Shown: in pieces, positions 51,124-60,263 of the stretch
Layout of the letters: each line of letters begins with the position of its first letter
Numbering within the stretch: position 1 is the first letter of the stretch
Assembly: GCA_036496285.1 (NCBI GenBank)
Contig: DASXLI010000024.1
Location: forward strand, 43,068 to 107,067
DNA length: 64,000 bases
Direction: 5' to 3'
From: DP-19 sp036496285
GTDB taxonomy: Bacteria; Desulfobacterota; Binatia; UTPRO1
Notes under the pieces: generated by a model
Seen by the model: only the letters and a program-made list of their open reading frames with translations
What the model was told of the DNA's origin: nothing
Databases searched by the model: none
Position numbers and translations under genes: made by a program

Positions 51124-52479
51124 ATGTACACGGGTCACTTCCACCTACGTTCCGAAGCCTTCTCCCTCACGCCCGATCCGGCGTTCCTGTATCTGAGCCC
51201 GGGCCACGCCGAGGCCCTCGCGGGCCTCAAGGTCGGCCTCGAAGGCCGCCGCGGCTTGATGGTGGTCGTGGGCGAGGTCGGGATGGGGAAGACGACGGTG
51301 CTCTACTCGCTCCTCACCGAGCTCGGCGAGGGCATCAAGACCGCCTACATCTCCAACACCAAGCTGCCGTTCGACGACATCCTGCGCCAGGCGCTCTCCG
51401 ACTTCGGCGTGCCGTGCGCGAGCCGCGACCGGGTGGAGCTGCTGTCCGCCCTGAACGGCTTCCTGCGCGAGTGCGCCTCCGACGGCACGACCGCCGCCCT
51501 CGTCATCGACGAAGCCCAGAACCTCGAGAGCGACGTCTTCGAAAACCTCCGGCTGCTGTCGAACTACGAGACCTACACCGAGAAGCTCTTGCAGATCGTG
51601 CTGGTCGGCCAGCCCGAGCTGGAGATGAAGCTGCGCCACCCGAGCCTCCGCCAGGTGGTGGAGCGCGTCGCGGTGCGCTGCAACATCAATCCGCTGAGCC
51701 GCGCCGAGAGCATGCGCTACGTCGAGCACCGCCTGCAGCGCGCCGGCGGCTCGGCGTCGGCCATCTTCACGACGCCGGCGCTCGAGTTCTTGCTGGTGAA
51801 GGCGCGTGGCATCCCGCGCCGTATCAACATCCTCTGTCACACGGCCATGCTCTTCGCGTACGGCCGCGGCGAGCAGCTCGTGACCTTTTCCATGGCACGG
51901 GCCGCCGCGCGCGAGAAGGAAGGCCGCGGCCTGATCACGCTGCGCCGCGGGCTGCTGCCGAGCGCCGCGCCGGCGGCCGAGGCGCAGACCACGCCGCGTT
52001 TCCGTCCCGCGTGGGCGGGCGTGGGCTTCGTCGCCGGCATCGTGGTCATGGTCGGGCTGGGCGTTCTCGACGGCCGGACCGCGCCGCGCGACGCCGTGAG
52101 CGCGCCGGCCGCGCAGCCGCTCCTCGACGAAAGCGCCGAGGCGTTGCAGCGCGAGCGCGCCGACAAGCGCCTGAACGAGGCGATCGAGACGCTCACCGCG
52201 GCCATCGCGGCCCAACAGAAGGCGAACGCCGAAGCTCCCGCGGTGGTGACACCGAACGCGGAAGAGCTTCCGGCGCCGACGCTCGAGCCGCAGTCGTACA
52301 AGGAGATCCGCGTGCGCCGGGGCACGACGCTCCGCGCGCTCGTAAAGGAGGTCTACGGCCAGGACAAGCCGGACCTGATCGACCGTATCAAGACCGCCAA
52401 CCCGCAGATCGTGAATGCCGACCGCATCATCGCCGGCGATATGTTGCGTTTCCCGGACTCGGCCACGGTACGCGAATGA
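51124..52479 (+). CDS. ExeA-like AAA ATPase with C-terminal LysM-like domain
   Basis: A 451-residue protein. N-terminal AAA domain of the XrtA-associated / GspA type: MYTGHFHLRSEAFSLTPDP, Walker A VVGEVGMGKTTV and Walker B ALVIDEAQNL, with sensor region LVGQPELEMKLRH. A transmembrane helix lies at about residues 298-316. After a linker, residues about 390-447 resemble LysM, with VRRGTTLRALVKEVYGQ and NADRIIAGDMLRFP. The design parallels ExeA/GspA, where a peptidoglycan-binding domain follows the helix. Probably helps place the export machinery through the cell wall. Stop overlaps the next ATG. Confidence 0.88.
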   Translation: MYTGHFHLRSEAFSLTPDPAFLYLSPGHAEALAGLKVGLEGRRGLMVVVGEVGMGKTTVLYSLLTELGEGIKTAYISNTKLPFDDILRQALSDFGVPCASRDRVELLSALNGFLRECASDGTTAALVIDEAQNLESDVFENLRLLSNYETYTEKLLQIVLVGQPELEMKLRHPSLRQVVERVAVRCNINPLSRAESMRYVEHRLQRAGGSASAIFTTPALEFLLVKARGIPRRINILCHTAMLFAYGRGEQLVTFSMARAAAREKEGRGLITLRRGLLPSAAPAAEAQTTPRFRPAWAGVGFVAGIVVMVGLGVLDGRTAPRDAVSAPAAQPLLDESAEALQRERADKRLNEAIETLTAAIAAQQKANAEAPAVVTPNAEELPAPTLEPQSYKEIRVRRGTTLRALVKEVYGQDKPDLIDRIKTANPQIVNADRIIAGDMLRFPDSATVRE

Positions 52480-53342
52480 GCAACTACTTCCAGGTACTGA
52501 AGCGCATCGAGAAGGACCGCGCCGGCAAGGTCGCGGCACTCCCCGCCGCCGAGGCCGCGCCGGCTCCGTCCGTTGCGCCGCGCGAGCCCGCGCCGGCACC
52601 GCCGGTCGTCGAGGAGCGTGTCGCGCGCGAGGTGCAGCCGATCATCCGTGCCGTGCCGCCGCCGCGCCCGTCGGTCACGACGTTGCAGCCGATGGCTCCC
52701 GCGGCGCCGCGCACGCCGGCACCGCGTCCCGCGCCGTTCGTCCCACCTCCGGTCCGTCCGCGCTCGTCGGCGCCGCTCTCGCACGAGCGCCAGCGCGGCA
52801 TCGCGACGCTCCTCGACAAGATGCGCGCGCTCGGCAGCGGTCAGTCGTCGCGCACCTTCGTCTTCGCCGGTGCGGCGCCGTCCGACAGCGTCCACAGCGT
52901 GAGCGACGGCCTGGCCCGCCACGCCGAAGGCTTCGGGATGCACGTGTTGATCGCGCAGCTCTTCGTACACGGGGGCGGCCACAAGCTGGTCGCCGTCGGC
53001 CCGATCGAGAACGACGCCGACCGCACGGCAACGATCGACCTGCACGGCCCGGCCGCGCCCGACGAGCTGAACGCGTGGGTCGACCGCGTCGCCTCGACGC
53101 ACGACCTCGTCGTGCTCGAGGGCCCACCGCTCTCGGAATCGATCGACGCGGCGCTGCTCGCCTGCGCCTGCGACGGCCTCGTGATCGTCGCGGACGCCGA
53201 GGTCACGCCGCGCGCGGCGCTGCAGACCGCGGCGGAGCGTGCGCATACCGCGGGCTGCCGCACGCTCGGCGTCGTGATGAGCGGCACCAAGGAACGTCTC
53301 CCGGGCTGGGTTCGCCGGCTCGGCATCGGCGGGAACGGCTGA
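52476..53342 (+). CDS. Tyrosine-kinase-like protein without Walker A
   Basis: A 288-residue protein in the position of the XrtA-type tyrosine autokinase (CpsD/BY-kinase). Residues 20-105 are a Pro/Ala linker. The P-loop-fold domain follows: RTFVFAGAAPSDSVHSVSDG takes the Walker A place but has no GK[ST]. HDLVVLEGPPLSESIDAALL fits Walker B, and CDGLVIVADAEVTPRAALQ the later strand. No C-terminal tyrosine cluster. It is probably an inactive or divergent adaptor of the chain-length protein. Overlaps on both sides support cotranslation. Confidence 0.7.
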   Translation: MSNYFQVLKRIEKDRAGKVAALPAAEAAPAPSVAPREPAPAPPVVEERVAREVQPIIRAVPPPRPSVTTLQPMAPAAPRTPAPRPAPFVPPPVRPRSSAPLSHERQRGIATLLDKMRALGSGQSSRTFVFAGAAPSDSVHSVSDGLARHAEGFGMHVLIAQLFVHGGGHKLVAVGPIENDADRTATIDLHGPAAPDELNAWVDRVASTHDLVVLEGPPLSESIDAALLACACDGLVIVADAEVTPRAALQTAAERAHTAGCRTLGVVMSGTKERLPGWVRRLGIGGNG

Positions 53343-54751
53343 TGGCCCCGCGACGCAAAGCGCTGATCACGGTCCTCAAGCTGACCGACCTCGCCGTCGT
53401 GACGGCGGCGCTGGTCGCCGCCGTGGCCATCACGACCGACGGCGCGAGGATCCTCGATTGGCCCGCGATCCTCGAGCTGCGCCTGTCGATCGGCAACGTC
53501 CTGGTGTTCGCGATGTACATCGTCGCCTGGCACTTCATCCTGAAGGTGCGCGGCCTGTACAAGTCGTACCGGCTGTCGCCCGCGTCGCGCGAGCTGCGCG
53601 ACATCGCCATCGCGGTGCTGATCGGCGCCGCGCCGATCGCCCTCGCCGTCCTCCTCGGCGCGATGAGCGAGCGGTTCCTGGTCGCGTTCTCGCTGGGGAG
53701 CTTCCTCGGCCTCGCCGTCGAGCGCCGTTGCCTGCGCGCCGTCGCGCGCCGCGTCCGCGGCTTCGGCCGCAATCTCCTCGACGTCGTGATCGTCGGCGAC
53801 GAGACGTGCGCGCTCGACGCTGCCGTGCGGCTCGTGCAGCGCGAGGGGCTCGGCTACCGGGTCATCGAGATCGTCGGCGTGGGGCCGTTCGACGCTGATC
53901 CGCAGACGCACAAGGACGTCCTCGCGACGGTCGAGCAGATCCTCGAGCGCCAGCCGATCGACGAGGTGTTCCTCGCGATCCCGCTCGACCGCACCCAGCC
54001 ACTCCTCCAACCCCTCATTACGATGTGCGAGGAGCAGGGCACCACGCTCCGCCTGGTGGCGAGCCTCGCCGTCCTCGATTGGTCGCGTGCCGCGGTCGAC
54101 TCACTCGCAGGACAGCCGGTGCTCACCATCTCGTCCGGACCGCCCGACTCGCTGCGCCTGGTCGTGAAGCGCTCCATCGATCTCGCCGCCTCGGCAGTGG
54201 GCCTGGTCCTCTTCCTGCCGCTTTTCACCGCCATCGCGATCGCCATCAAGCTCGACTCGCAGGGCCCGGTGCTCTTCGCCCAGGACCGCGTCGGCCTGAA
54301 CCGTCGCCGCTTCAGAGCGCTCAAGTTCCGCACGATGATCCAGGGCGCCGACCTCATGCAGCCGGACCTCGAGTCGCTGAACGAGGCCGAGGGCCCTGTC
54401 TTCAAGATCCAGGACGATCCGCGCATCACCCGGCTCGGGCGTGCGCTCCGCCGCTTGAGTCTCGACGAGCTTCCCCAGCTCTTCAACGTCCTGGTCGGCG
54501 ACATGAGCCTCGTCGGCCCGCGTCCGCTGCCGGTGCGCGACGTGAGCCGCATCGACGTGCGCTGGCACAAGCGCCGCTTCAGCGTGAAACCCGGCATCAC
54601 CTGCCTGTGGCAGATCAACAGTCGCGAGCCGAAGTTCGAGGAATGGATCCGCTCCGACATGGAATACATCGACAACTGGTCCCTCGCGCTCGACATGAAG
54701 ATCCTTGCCAAGACTCTGCCCGCCGTCATCTCGGGGCAGGGCGCTCACTGA
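53342..54751 (+). CDS. Undecaprenyl-phosphate sugar phosphotransferase
   Basis: A 469-residue polyprenyl glycosylphosphotransferase that starts the EPS repeat unit. About four N-terminal helices, a Rossmann-like middle domain (residues about 140-240), one more helix, then the catalytic sugar-transferase domain. Landmarks are KRSIDLAASAVGL, GPVLFAQDRVGLNRRRF, ALKFRTM, LDELPQLFNVLVGDMSLVGP and KPGITCLWQI. It has the domain order of WbaP/EpsB-type enzymes. TGATG overlap with the kinase-like gene. Confidence 0.95.
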   Translation: MAPRRKALITVLKLTDLAVVTAALVAAVAITTDGARILDWPAILELRLSIGNVLVFAMYIVAWHFILKVRGLYKSYRLSPASRELRDIAIAVLIGAAPIALAVLLGAMSERFLVAFSLGSFLGLAVERRCLRAVARRVRGFGRNLLDVVIVGDETCALDAAVRLVQREGLGYRVIEIVGVGPFDADPQTHKDVLATVEQILERQPIDEVFLAIPLDRTQPLLQPLITMCEEQGTTLRLVASLAVLDWSRAAVDSLAGQPVLTISSGPPDSLRLVVKRSIDLAASAVGLVLFLPLFTAIAIAIKLDSQGPVLFAQDRVGLNRRRFRALKFRTMIQGADLMQPDLESLNEAEGPVFKIQDDPRITRLGRALRRLSLDELPQLFNVLVGDMSLVGPRPLPVRDVSRIDVRWHKRRFSVKPGITCLWQINSREPKFEEWIRSDMEYIDNWSLALDMKILAKTLPAVISGQGAH

Positions 54752-54778
54752 CGCGTACTCTTCCAGGAGACCCATACC

Positions 54779-55537
54779 TTGCGCACCGACAGCGCGCCCG
54801 TCACCGTCATAGTTCCCTGCTACAACGAGGAGGACGGCCTTCCCGCCTTGCTCACGCGACTGCGCAAAATGCGCACGAACGGGGCGAGCGATTGGCACTT
54901 CCTTTTCGTCGACGACGGCTCGACCGACAACACGTTCGGCCGCTTGCTGCGCGCGGCGCGCAGCGAGTCGTGGATCGAGGTCGTGCGCCATCACGAGAAT
55001 CTCGGCCTGGGAGCCGCGCTGCGTACGGGCTTCGCCCACACGCGCTCGCCGATCGTCTGCACCATCGATAGCGACTGTACCTATCCGCCCGAAAAGCTTC
55101 CCGAGCTTGCCGAGCTCGTCTCGAGCGGCTCCGAGATCGTCACCGCCTCCGCGTGGCATCCCGAGAGCGCAAGCGCCGAGGGAAGCCGCATCCGCATCCA
55201 GCTGAGCCGCATGGTCTCGGCGCTCTACAAGCTTCTCATCGGGCAAGACGTCTACACGTTCACCTGTCTGTTCCGCGCGTATCGGCGCGATTCGATTCAA
55301 AGCATCCACTTCCGCTCCAACGGCTTCGCGGCGGTGGCGGAGATGATGCTGCGCGCGATGTTGGCCGGCTATCGCGTCGCAGAGGTCCCGATGCGACTCG
55401 AAAGCCGGCGTTTCGGTGAATCGAAGCTCAAGGTCAGTGACGCTATCGTCGCCCACTGTCGCCTGCTCCTGATGACGGCGCTGATGGTCAGCACCCGGCA
55501 AGCGCGTGGTTTACGCAGAGAGAAGCTCGCCAACTGA
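54779..55537 (+). CDS. Glycosyltransferase family 2, TTG start
   Basis: A 252-residue GT2 of the dolichol-phosphate-mannose-synthase type. VIVPCYNEEDGLPALL, FLFVDDGSTDNTFG, and the DxD in CTIDSDCTYPPEKLPELAEL are intact. The start codon is TTG at 54779, with CCAGGAGA upstream; no ATG or GTG is compatible with the N-terminal strand. Likely adds a sugar to the lipid-linked intermediate. Confidence 0.9.
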   Translation: MRTDSAPVTVIVPCYNEEDGLPALLTRLRKMRTNGASDWHFLFVDDGSTDNTFGRLLRAARSESWIEVVRHHENLGLGAALRTGFAHTRSPIVCTIDSDCTYPPEKLPELAELVSSGSEIVTASAWHPESASAEGSRIRIQLSRMVSALYKLLIGQDVYTFTCLFRAYRRDSIQSIHFRSNGFAAVAEMMLRAMLAGYRVAEVPMRLESRRFGESKLKVSDAIVAHCRLLLMTALMVSTRQARGLRREKLAN

Positions 55538-55559
55538 GGCGGGCGAAAGGACCCCCCAC

Positions 55560-56606
55560 ATGCGATTCGGTCTCATCGGTCTCGGCCGCGCTGGCGGCGT
55601 GCATTTCGATTCGTTCAAGCACGTCGAGGGCTCGGACGTGACGGCTGTCTGTGATCCCTCGCCCGTCGCACGCAAGCGGGCGCGTGATCTCGGCATACGC
55701 ACCTACACCAACCCCGACGTCATGCTGGAGGCAGGCGAGCTCGACGCGGTCGTGATCGCGGCGCCGCCGGCGGACCACACCGAGCTGGCGATCAAGTGTC
55801 TCGAGGCGGGGCTGCACGTGCTGTGCGAGAAGCCGCTCTCGCTCACCACGTGGGACGCCATGAAAATGCTGCAGACGGCACAGCGCCGCCGGCGCACGCT
55901 CCTCCTGGCAACCAAGTTCCGCCACGTCCCCGAGCTGGCGCAGGCGCGCGAGCTCATGGCCGCGGGCAAGATCGGTGATCCGGTCGCGTTCGAGGTGAGC
56001 TTCTGCAGCCCGGTCGACATGTCGAAGCGCTGGAACTGCCAGCGCTCGCGCGCCGGCGGCGGCGTCATCATCGACAACGGCTGCCACGCGTTCGACATCG
56101 TCTCCTATCTCTTCGGGACGGTGACGTGGGTGCAGGCCAACCTGCACAAGTCCGGGCAGCGCCTCGCGGTGGAGGACAGCGCCTCCATCCAGGTGCGCGC
56201 GCTCGACGGGGTCATCGGCCGCGTCGACGTGAGCTGGAGCCTCTCCACGGGCCGCGACAGCTACGTCACGATCTACGGCTCGAAGGGCACGATCGAGGTG
56301 GGCTGGCGCAACACCCGCATGAAGATCGGCAACGCCGATTGGGAGGGCTTCGGCGCCAACTACGACAAGATCGACGCCCACCGGCGCATGCTCACTTGCT
56401 TTGTCGAGGCATGCTCCGGCAACGCCGCGCCCTGGATCAGCACGGTGGAGTGCTTGCGGACGGTCGCAGCGGTCGAGGCGGCGTATCGCTCGATTCACAC
56501 CGGGGGTTGGGAACGGGTCGACATGAAGGGCATGCGCGAGCGCCGCGGCGTGGCGCGGGCCCGGGCGACGACGCGCAAGCGCGCGGCGACGTCCATCGGC
56601 GCATGA
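55560..56606 (+). CDS. Gfo/Idh/MocA family oxidoreductase
   Basis: A 348-residue NAD-dependent dehydrogenase: LIGLGRAGGVHFDSFKHVEG, then CEKPLSLTTWDAMKML, and GGGVIIDNGCHAFDIVSYLF with the catalytic His. In lipopolysaccharide clusters such an enzyme (WbpB/WlbA type) oxidises the C3 hydroxyl of UDP-GlcNAcA for amination. An inositol-dehydrogenase role is the alternative. The C-terminal 25 residues are Arg/Lys-rich. ATGA overlap with the acetyltransferase gene. Confidence 0.88.
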   Translation: MRFGLIGLGRAGGVHFDSFKHVEGSDVTAVCDPSPVARKRARDLGIRTYTNPDVMLEAGELDAVVIAAPPADHTELAIKCLEAGLHVLCEKPLSLTTWDAMKMLQTAQRRRRTLLLATKFRHVPELAQARELMAAGKIGDPVAFEVSFCSPVDMSKRWNCQRSRAGGGVIIDNGCHAFDIVSYLFGTVTWVQANLHKSGQRLAVEDSASIQVRALDGVIGRVDVSWSLSTGRDSYVTIYGSKGTIEVGWRNTRMKIGNADWEGFGANYDKIDAHRRMLTCFVEACSGNAAPWISTVECLRTVAAVEAAYRSIHTGGWERVDMKGMRERRGVARARATTRKRAATSIGA

Positions 56607-57223
56607 GCGCCGAGACACCTCCCTCCTCCCCCGCTCCCCGCATCCATCCGACAGCCCTCATCGAGCCCCGGGTCGAACTCGGCCCGGGGACCTCGGTGTG
56701 GGACAACGTCCACATCCGTGGTCCCGCGTGGATCGGGGCGGACTGCATTATAGGGGAGAAGACGTACATTGCGTATGGCGTGCACATAGGGAGTTGCGTC
56801 AAAATCAATGCGCAAGTCTATGTGTGTACCGCCGTCACCATCGAGGATCGCGTCATGATCTCCGCGGGCGTGATCTTCACGAACGACCGGTATCCGCGCG
56901 CCTTCGGCATCGACGGCGACGGCCTGGCGTCGTCCGACCCGAACGAGGACACCCTGGAGACGGTCGTACGCGAGGGCGTTACGATCGGCGCCGGCGCGAT
57001 CATCGGTCCGGGCCTCGAGCTCGGCGCCTACTCGATGATCGGCATGGGATCGGTGGTCACCGCCAACGTGCCGCCGCACGCGCTCGTCTACGGCAACCCG
57101 GCGCGCGTCCGCGGCTGGGTGTGCGTCTGCGGCGAGCCGCTGCCGTCGCCCGAGCGCCAGGCCGATGCCTCGGCCGCGTGCAAGCGCTGCGGGCGAGCGC
57201 GGCCGGTCACGGGACTGCAATGA
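56603..57223 (+). CDS. Left-handed beta-helix acetyltransferase with zinc ribbon
   Basis: A 206-residue N-acetyltransferase. Hexapeptide repeats over residues about 12-165 include IHPTALIEPRVELGPGTSVW, GEKTYIAYGVHIG and FTNDRYPRAFG, close to WbpD/WlbB, which acetylate the 3-amino group of UDP-GlcNAc(3N)A. Unlike those, it carries a short C-terminal zinc ribbon, CVCGEPLP and ACKRCGRARP. Overlapping starts and stops tie it to its neighbours. The donor is probably acetyl-CoA. Confidence 0.88.
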   Translation: MSAETPPSSPAPRIHPTALIEPRVELGPGTSVWDNVHIRGPAWIGADCIIGEKTYIAYGVHIGSCVKINAQVYVCTAVTIEDRVMISAGVIFTNDRYPRAFGIDGDGLASSDPNEDTLETVVREGVTIGAGAIIGPGLELGAYSMIGMGSVVTANVPPHALVYGNPARVRGWVCVCGEPLPSPERQADASAACKRCGRARPVTGLQ

Positions 57224-58953
57224 TCCGCCTCGTCGCACGCGACGCCGAGTCCGCTTTCGGCGTGCAGGCCATCCTCGACACCGAGAAGGTGCCATACGGG
57301 ACGGCTGCGTGCGGCGACGACACTCCGCTCGTCGCGGGGCGTGGCGCCACGAGCGCCGACCTCGCTGCGCTCGCCGGGCGGCGCGGCCTGATCCTCCACG
57401 GCGGGGCGGACGTCGCCCGCCGCCTGCTCGGCGCGTCGAACGCGAAGGACGCCGAACGCACGGTCGTGCTGCCGATCACCGAGACGCTGTGGCGCCCCGC
57501 GACCGTCGCGCGCGCGCACGCCCTCGGCGTCAGTACGCTCACCCTGCCCGCGACGCCGCTCTGCTCCATCGCCGACGTCACGCAGGGCCGCGTCGTCGCG
57601 CGCATGACCGACGGCACGCCGGCCGTCGCCGAGCGCGACGGCACCACGTGGTGCGCGATCGATGTCGGCGCCGCGTTCACGCGCCTCCTCACCGAGCACG
57701 CGGTGCCGGTGCACGCCGAGGCGTCCACGCCCTCGGCATGGCGGCTCGCGGCTCGCCGGCTCGCGGAGCACGCATACTATGCCGCGCCCGAGGCGCTGCG
57801 GCAGAAGGTGCAGCGCCGGTTCTACGCGAGCCTCGAGGCTCGCCTCGCGACGCTCGGCGGCGCCGCGTCGTCGTACCCGGTCGACCCGAGCGGCTGGCTC
57901 GTCGCCGAGCTGCTCCTCGGCCTCGTGCGCCGCCTCGGCGCACCGCTCGTACGGATCGCGCGCTGGCCGGCGCCATTCACCGCAGCCGCGACCCTCACGC
58001 ACGACATCGAGCCGCGGCGCTTCGCGTACACGCGCGGCCTCACCGCGCTTCTCGGCGAGGTCGCGGCGCTCGGTCATCCGGCGACCTTCGGCCTCGTCGC
58101 CCAATCGAGCACGCGCTGGCTCGAGGCGGAGACCGTGTCGCGCCTCGGCACGCACGGCGTCCTCGTGCACGGGCTCGCCCATCGCGGCGAGAACGTCGTC
58201 GGCCGCGACGACGTGCGGCGCGACGTCGAGACCGCGCGAGCCCAGCTCGAGCGTCGCCTGGGCCGTTCGGTGCGCGGCTACCGCAGCCCGCGGCTCGACC
58301 GCTCGCCCGATCTCGCCTGGGCGCTCGATCAGGCCGGGTTCGCCTTCGACTCGTCGTATCCCGACGTCGATCGCGAGAACATCGCGCACTTCGGCGGCGG
58401 CGTGCGCGTCAACGTCCCCTATCGCCCCCCGCTCACGACCGACGACGGGCAGCTGCGACCGAGCCGCTGCCTCGAGCTGCCGCTCACCGCGCCCGACTGC
58501 ATCCAGCCGCTCCTCGGCGGCGCATCGGAAGACGAGCTGCGGGCGACCGTCGCCGCGAAGGCGGCGTACGTGCGCGAGACCGGCGGGCTCTACGTCGCGC
58601 TCGTCCACGGTGGAGTCTTCGGCGAGTCCGACCGCGCCCGGCGCGCGGCGCACCTCGAGTTCGTCGCGGCTGCACTGCGCCACCCCGACGTGTGGCTGGC
58701 GGGCACGGCCGAGGTCGCCGACTGGTGGTGCCGGCGCGAGGCGCTCGAGCTGCGCGAGGGCGCGGACGGCCCATGCATCGTGAACGGCGGCACCGAGACG
58801 ATCAGCGGCGTGCGCGTCGTCGTCGAGCGCGACGGCACGGAGCGGACGCTCGATGTCCCCGCGCTCGCCCCGGGAGCGGCATTGGCGCTCGCCCCGACCG
58901 GCTCCGCACACCTGGCCGCGCCGGCCCGCGCCCGCACGCAGCCGGCGGCCTGA
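57220..58953 (+). CDS. Two-part polysaccharide deacetylase-like protein
   Basis: A 577-residue protein. Residues 1-250 form a domain I cannot name, with LVARDAESAFGVQAILDTE at its start and no membrane helix. Residues about 255-510 are NodB-like: TLTHDIEPRRFAYTRG takes motif 1, VHGLAHRGENVV motif 2 and RGYRSPRLDRSPDLAW motif 3, with LYVALVHGGVF later. The metal ligands are thus present but divergent. The last 70 residues are beta-rich. No signal peptide, so it probably acts in the cytoplasm on the lipid-linked or nucleotide sugar. Confidence 0.75.
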   Translation: MIRLVARDAESAFGVQAILDTEKVPYGTAACGDDTPLVAGRGATSADLAALAGRRGLILHGGADVARRLLGASNAKDAERTVVLPITETLWRPATVARAHALGVSTLTLPATPLCSIADVTQGRVVARMTDGTPAVAERDGTTWCAIDVGAAFTRLLTEHAVPVHAEASTPSAWRLAARRLAEHAYYAAPEALRQKVQRRFYASLEARLATLGGAASSYPVDPSGWLVAELLLGLVRRLGAPLVRIARWPAPFTAAATLTHDIEPRRFAYTRGLTALLGEVAALGHPATFGLVAQSSTRWLEAETVSRLGTHGVLVHGLAHRGENVVGRDDVRRDVETARAQLERRLGRSVRGYRSPRLDRSPDLAWALDQAGFAFDSSYPDVDRENIAHFGGGVRVNVPYRPPLTTDDGQLRPSRCLELPLTAPDCIQPLLGGASEDELRATVAAKAAYVRETGGLYVALVHGGVFGESDRARRAAHLEFVAAALRHPDVWLAGTAEVADWWCRREALELREGADGPCIVNGGTETISGVRVVVERDGTERTLDVPALAPGAALALAPTGSAHLAAPARARTQPAA

Positions 58954-58961
58954 GGGAAACG

Positions 58962-60263
58962 ATGGCAACCAACGGCAAACGCATCGGCATTCTGGGCGGC
59001 GGCATCGCCGGGCTCACGTCCGCCTACTATCTGCAGAAGCACGGCCACACGCCGGTCATCCTCGAAGGCTCCGACCGGCTCGGTGGCATCGGCACCCACT
59101 TCGAGCACCAGGGCACGACGCTCGACCGCTTCTACCACGTCATCCTCGACTCCGACGCCGACCTCTGCGGGCTCCTCGCCGAGCTCGGCATCTCGGATCG
59201 CCTCGTCTGGGCCGAGACCGGCATGGGCTTCCACCTCGGCGGCACGCTGTACGGCTTCAACAGCCCGGCCGACCTGCTGCGCTTCCGCGCGCTCTCGATG
59301 GCCGACCGCGTGCGCACCGGCCTCGGCGCGGCCTACATCACCAAGCTGAAGCGCCACGCCCTCGATCTCGACGACGTGCAGGCCGGCGAGTGGCTGCGCT
59401 CGATCTTCGGACGTAGCGTCTTCGAGCGCATCTGGCTGCCGCTCCTCCGCGCCAAGTTCGGCGACCACGTCGACACCGTTCCCGCGTACTGGGTGTGGAA
59501 TACCCTCAATCGCGAGAAGAACGGCGACCAGGAGGTGAAGGGCTACATGCGGGGCGGCTACCGCGGCCTCGCCGAGACGCTGCGCGACACCGTCCTCGCC
59601 CGCGGCGGCGAGATCCGCCTCGACAGCACGGTCTCCGCGGTGGAGTCGAACGGGCGGGTCGTGCACGTCGACGTCGCCGGCAAGGCAGAGGACTTCGACG
59701 CGGTCGTCTCGACCTTACCGCTCCCGCTGCTGTCGCAGGTCGCGCGCGGCTCGCTCGCCTCGCAGGTGCCGCTCCCCGACCTCAAGTACCAGGGTTGCGT
59801 GAACGCGCTCGTCGTCTCACGGCAGCGCCTCGAGCGCTTCTACTGGACGATCGTCGTCGACCCGCGCTTCGCGTTCCAGGGCGTGGTCGAGACGACGCAC
59901 GTGATCCCGTCCGAGTGGATCGGCGGACGCCACCTCGTCTACACGATGAACTACTGCGATGCCGGCTCCGAGACCTACCAGCGCTCGGACGCCCTGGTGA
60001 AGAAACAGGCCCTCGAGGGCCTGGCCGCGATCTACCCCAAGTTTCGGGCGGAAGATGTCGAAGAAGTGTACGTGTTCCGCGCCCCGCACGTGGAGCCGGT
60101 CTGGTCCGTCGGCTACCTGCGCAAACGCCCCGTTCCTCGCGTCGGCGACAGCCGCGTCTACGTCAGTACAACCGCCCAGGCCTACCCCCGAGTCACGGCC
60201 TGGAATACCAGCGTCGGGCTCGCCCGCGAGACCGTCGACGCCCTCGTAGGAGATCTCGGATGA
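58962..60263 (+). CDS. FAD-dependent amine-oxidase-like protein
   Basis: A 433-residue flavoprotein of the protoporphyrinogen-oxidase/amine-oxidase fold. FAD motif ILGGGIAGLTSAYYLQKHGH, then GSDRLGGIGTHFEHQGTTLD. The YMRGGYRGLAETLRDTVLAR segment and VSTTAQAYPRVTAWNTSVGL at the C-terminus fit the family. Relatives occur in polysaccharide clusters of many bacteria. It may oxidise or isomerise a sugar or lipid carrier; substrate unknown. Stop overlaps the aminotransferase start. Confidence 0.82.
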   Translation: MATNGKRIGILGGGIAGLTSAYYLQKHGHTPVILEGSDRLGGIGTHFEHQGTTLDRFYHVILDSDADLCGLLAELGISDRLVWAETGMGFHLGGTLYGFNSPADLLRFRALSMADRVRTGLGAAYITKLKRHALDLDDVQAGEWLRSIFGRSVFERIWLPLLRAKFGDHVDTVPAYWVWNTLNREKNGDQEVKGYMRGGYRGLAETLRDTVLARGGEIRLDSTVSAVESNGRVVHVDVAGKAEDFDAVVSTLPLPLLSQVARGSLASQVPLPDLKYQGCVNALVVSRQRLERFYWTIVVDPRFAFQGVVETTHVIPSEWIGGRHLVYTMNYCDAGSETYQRSDALVKKQALEGLAAIYPKFRAEDVEEVYVFRAPHVEPVWSVGYLRKRPVPRVGDSRVYVSTTAQAYPRVTAWNTSVGLARETVDALVGDLG

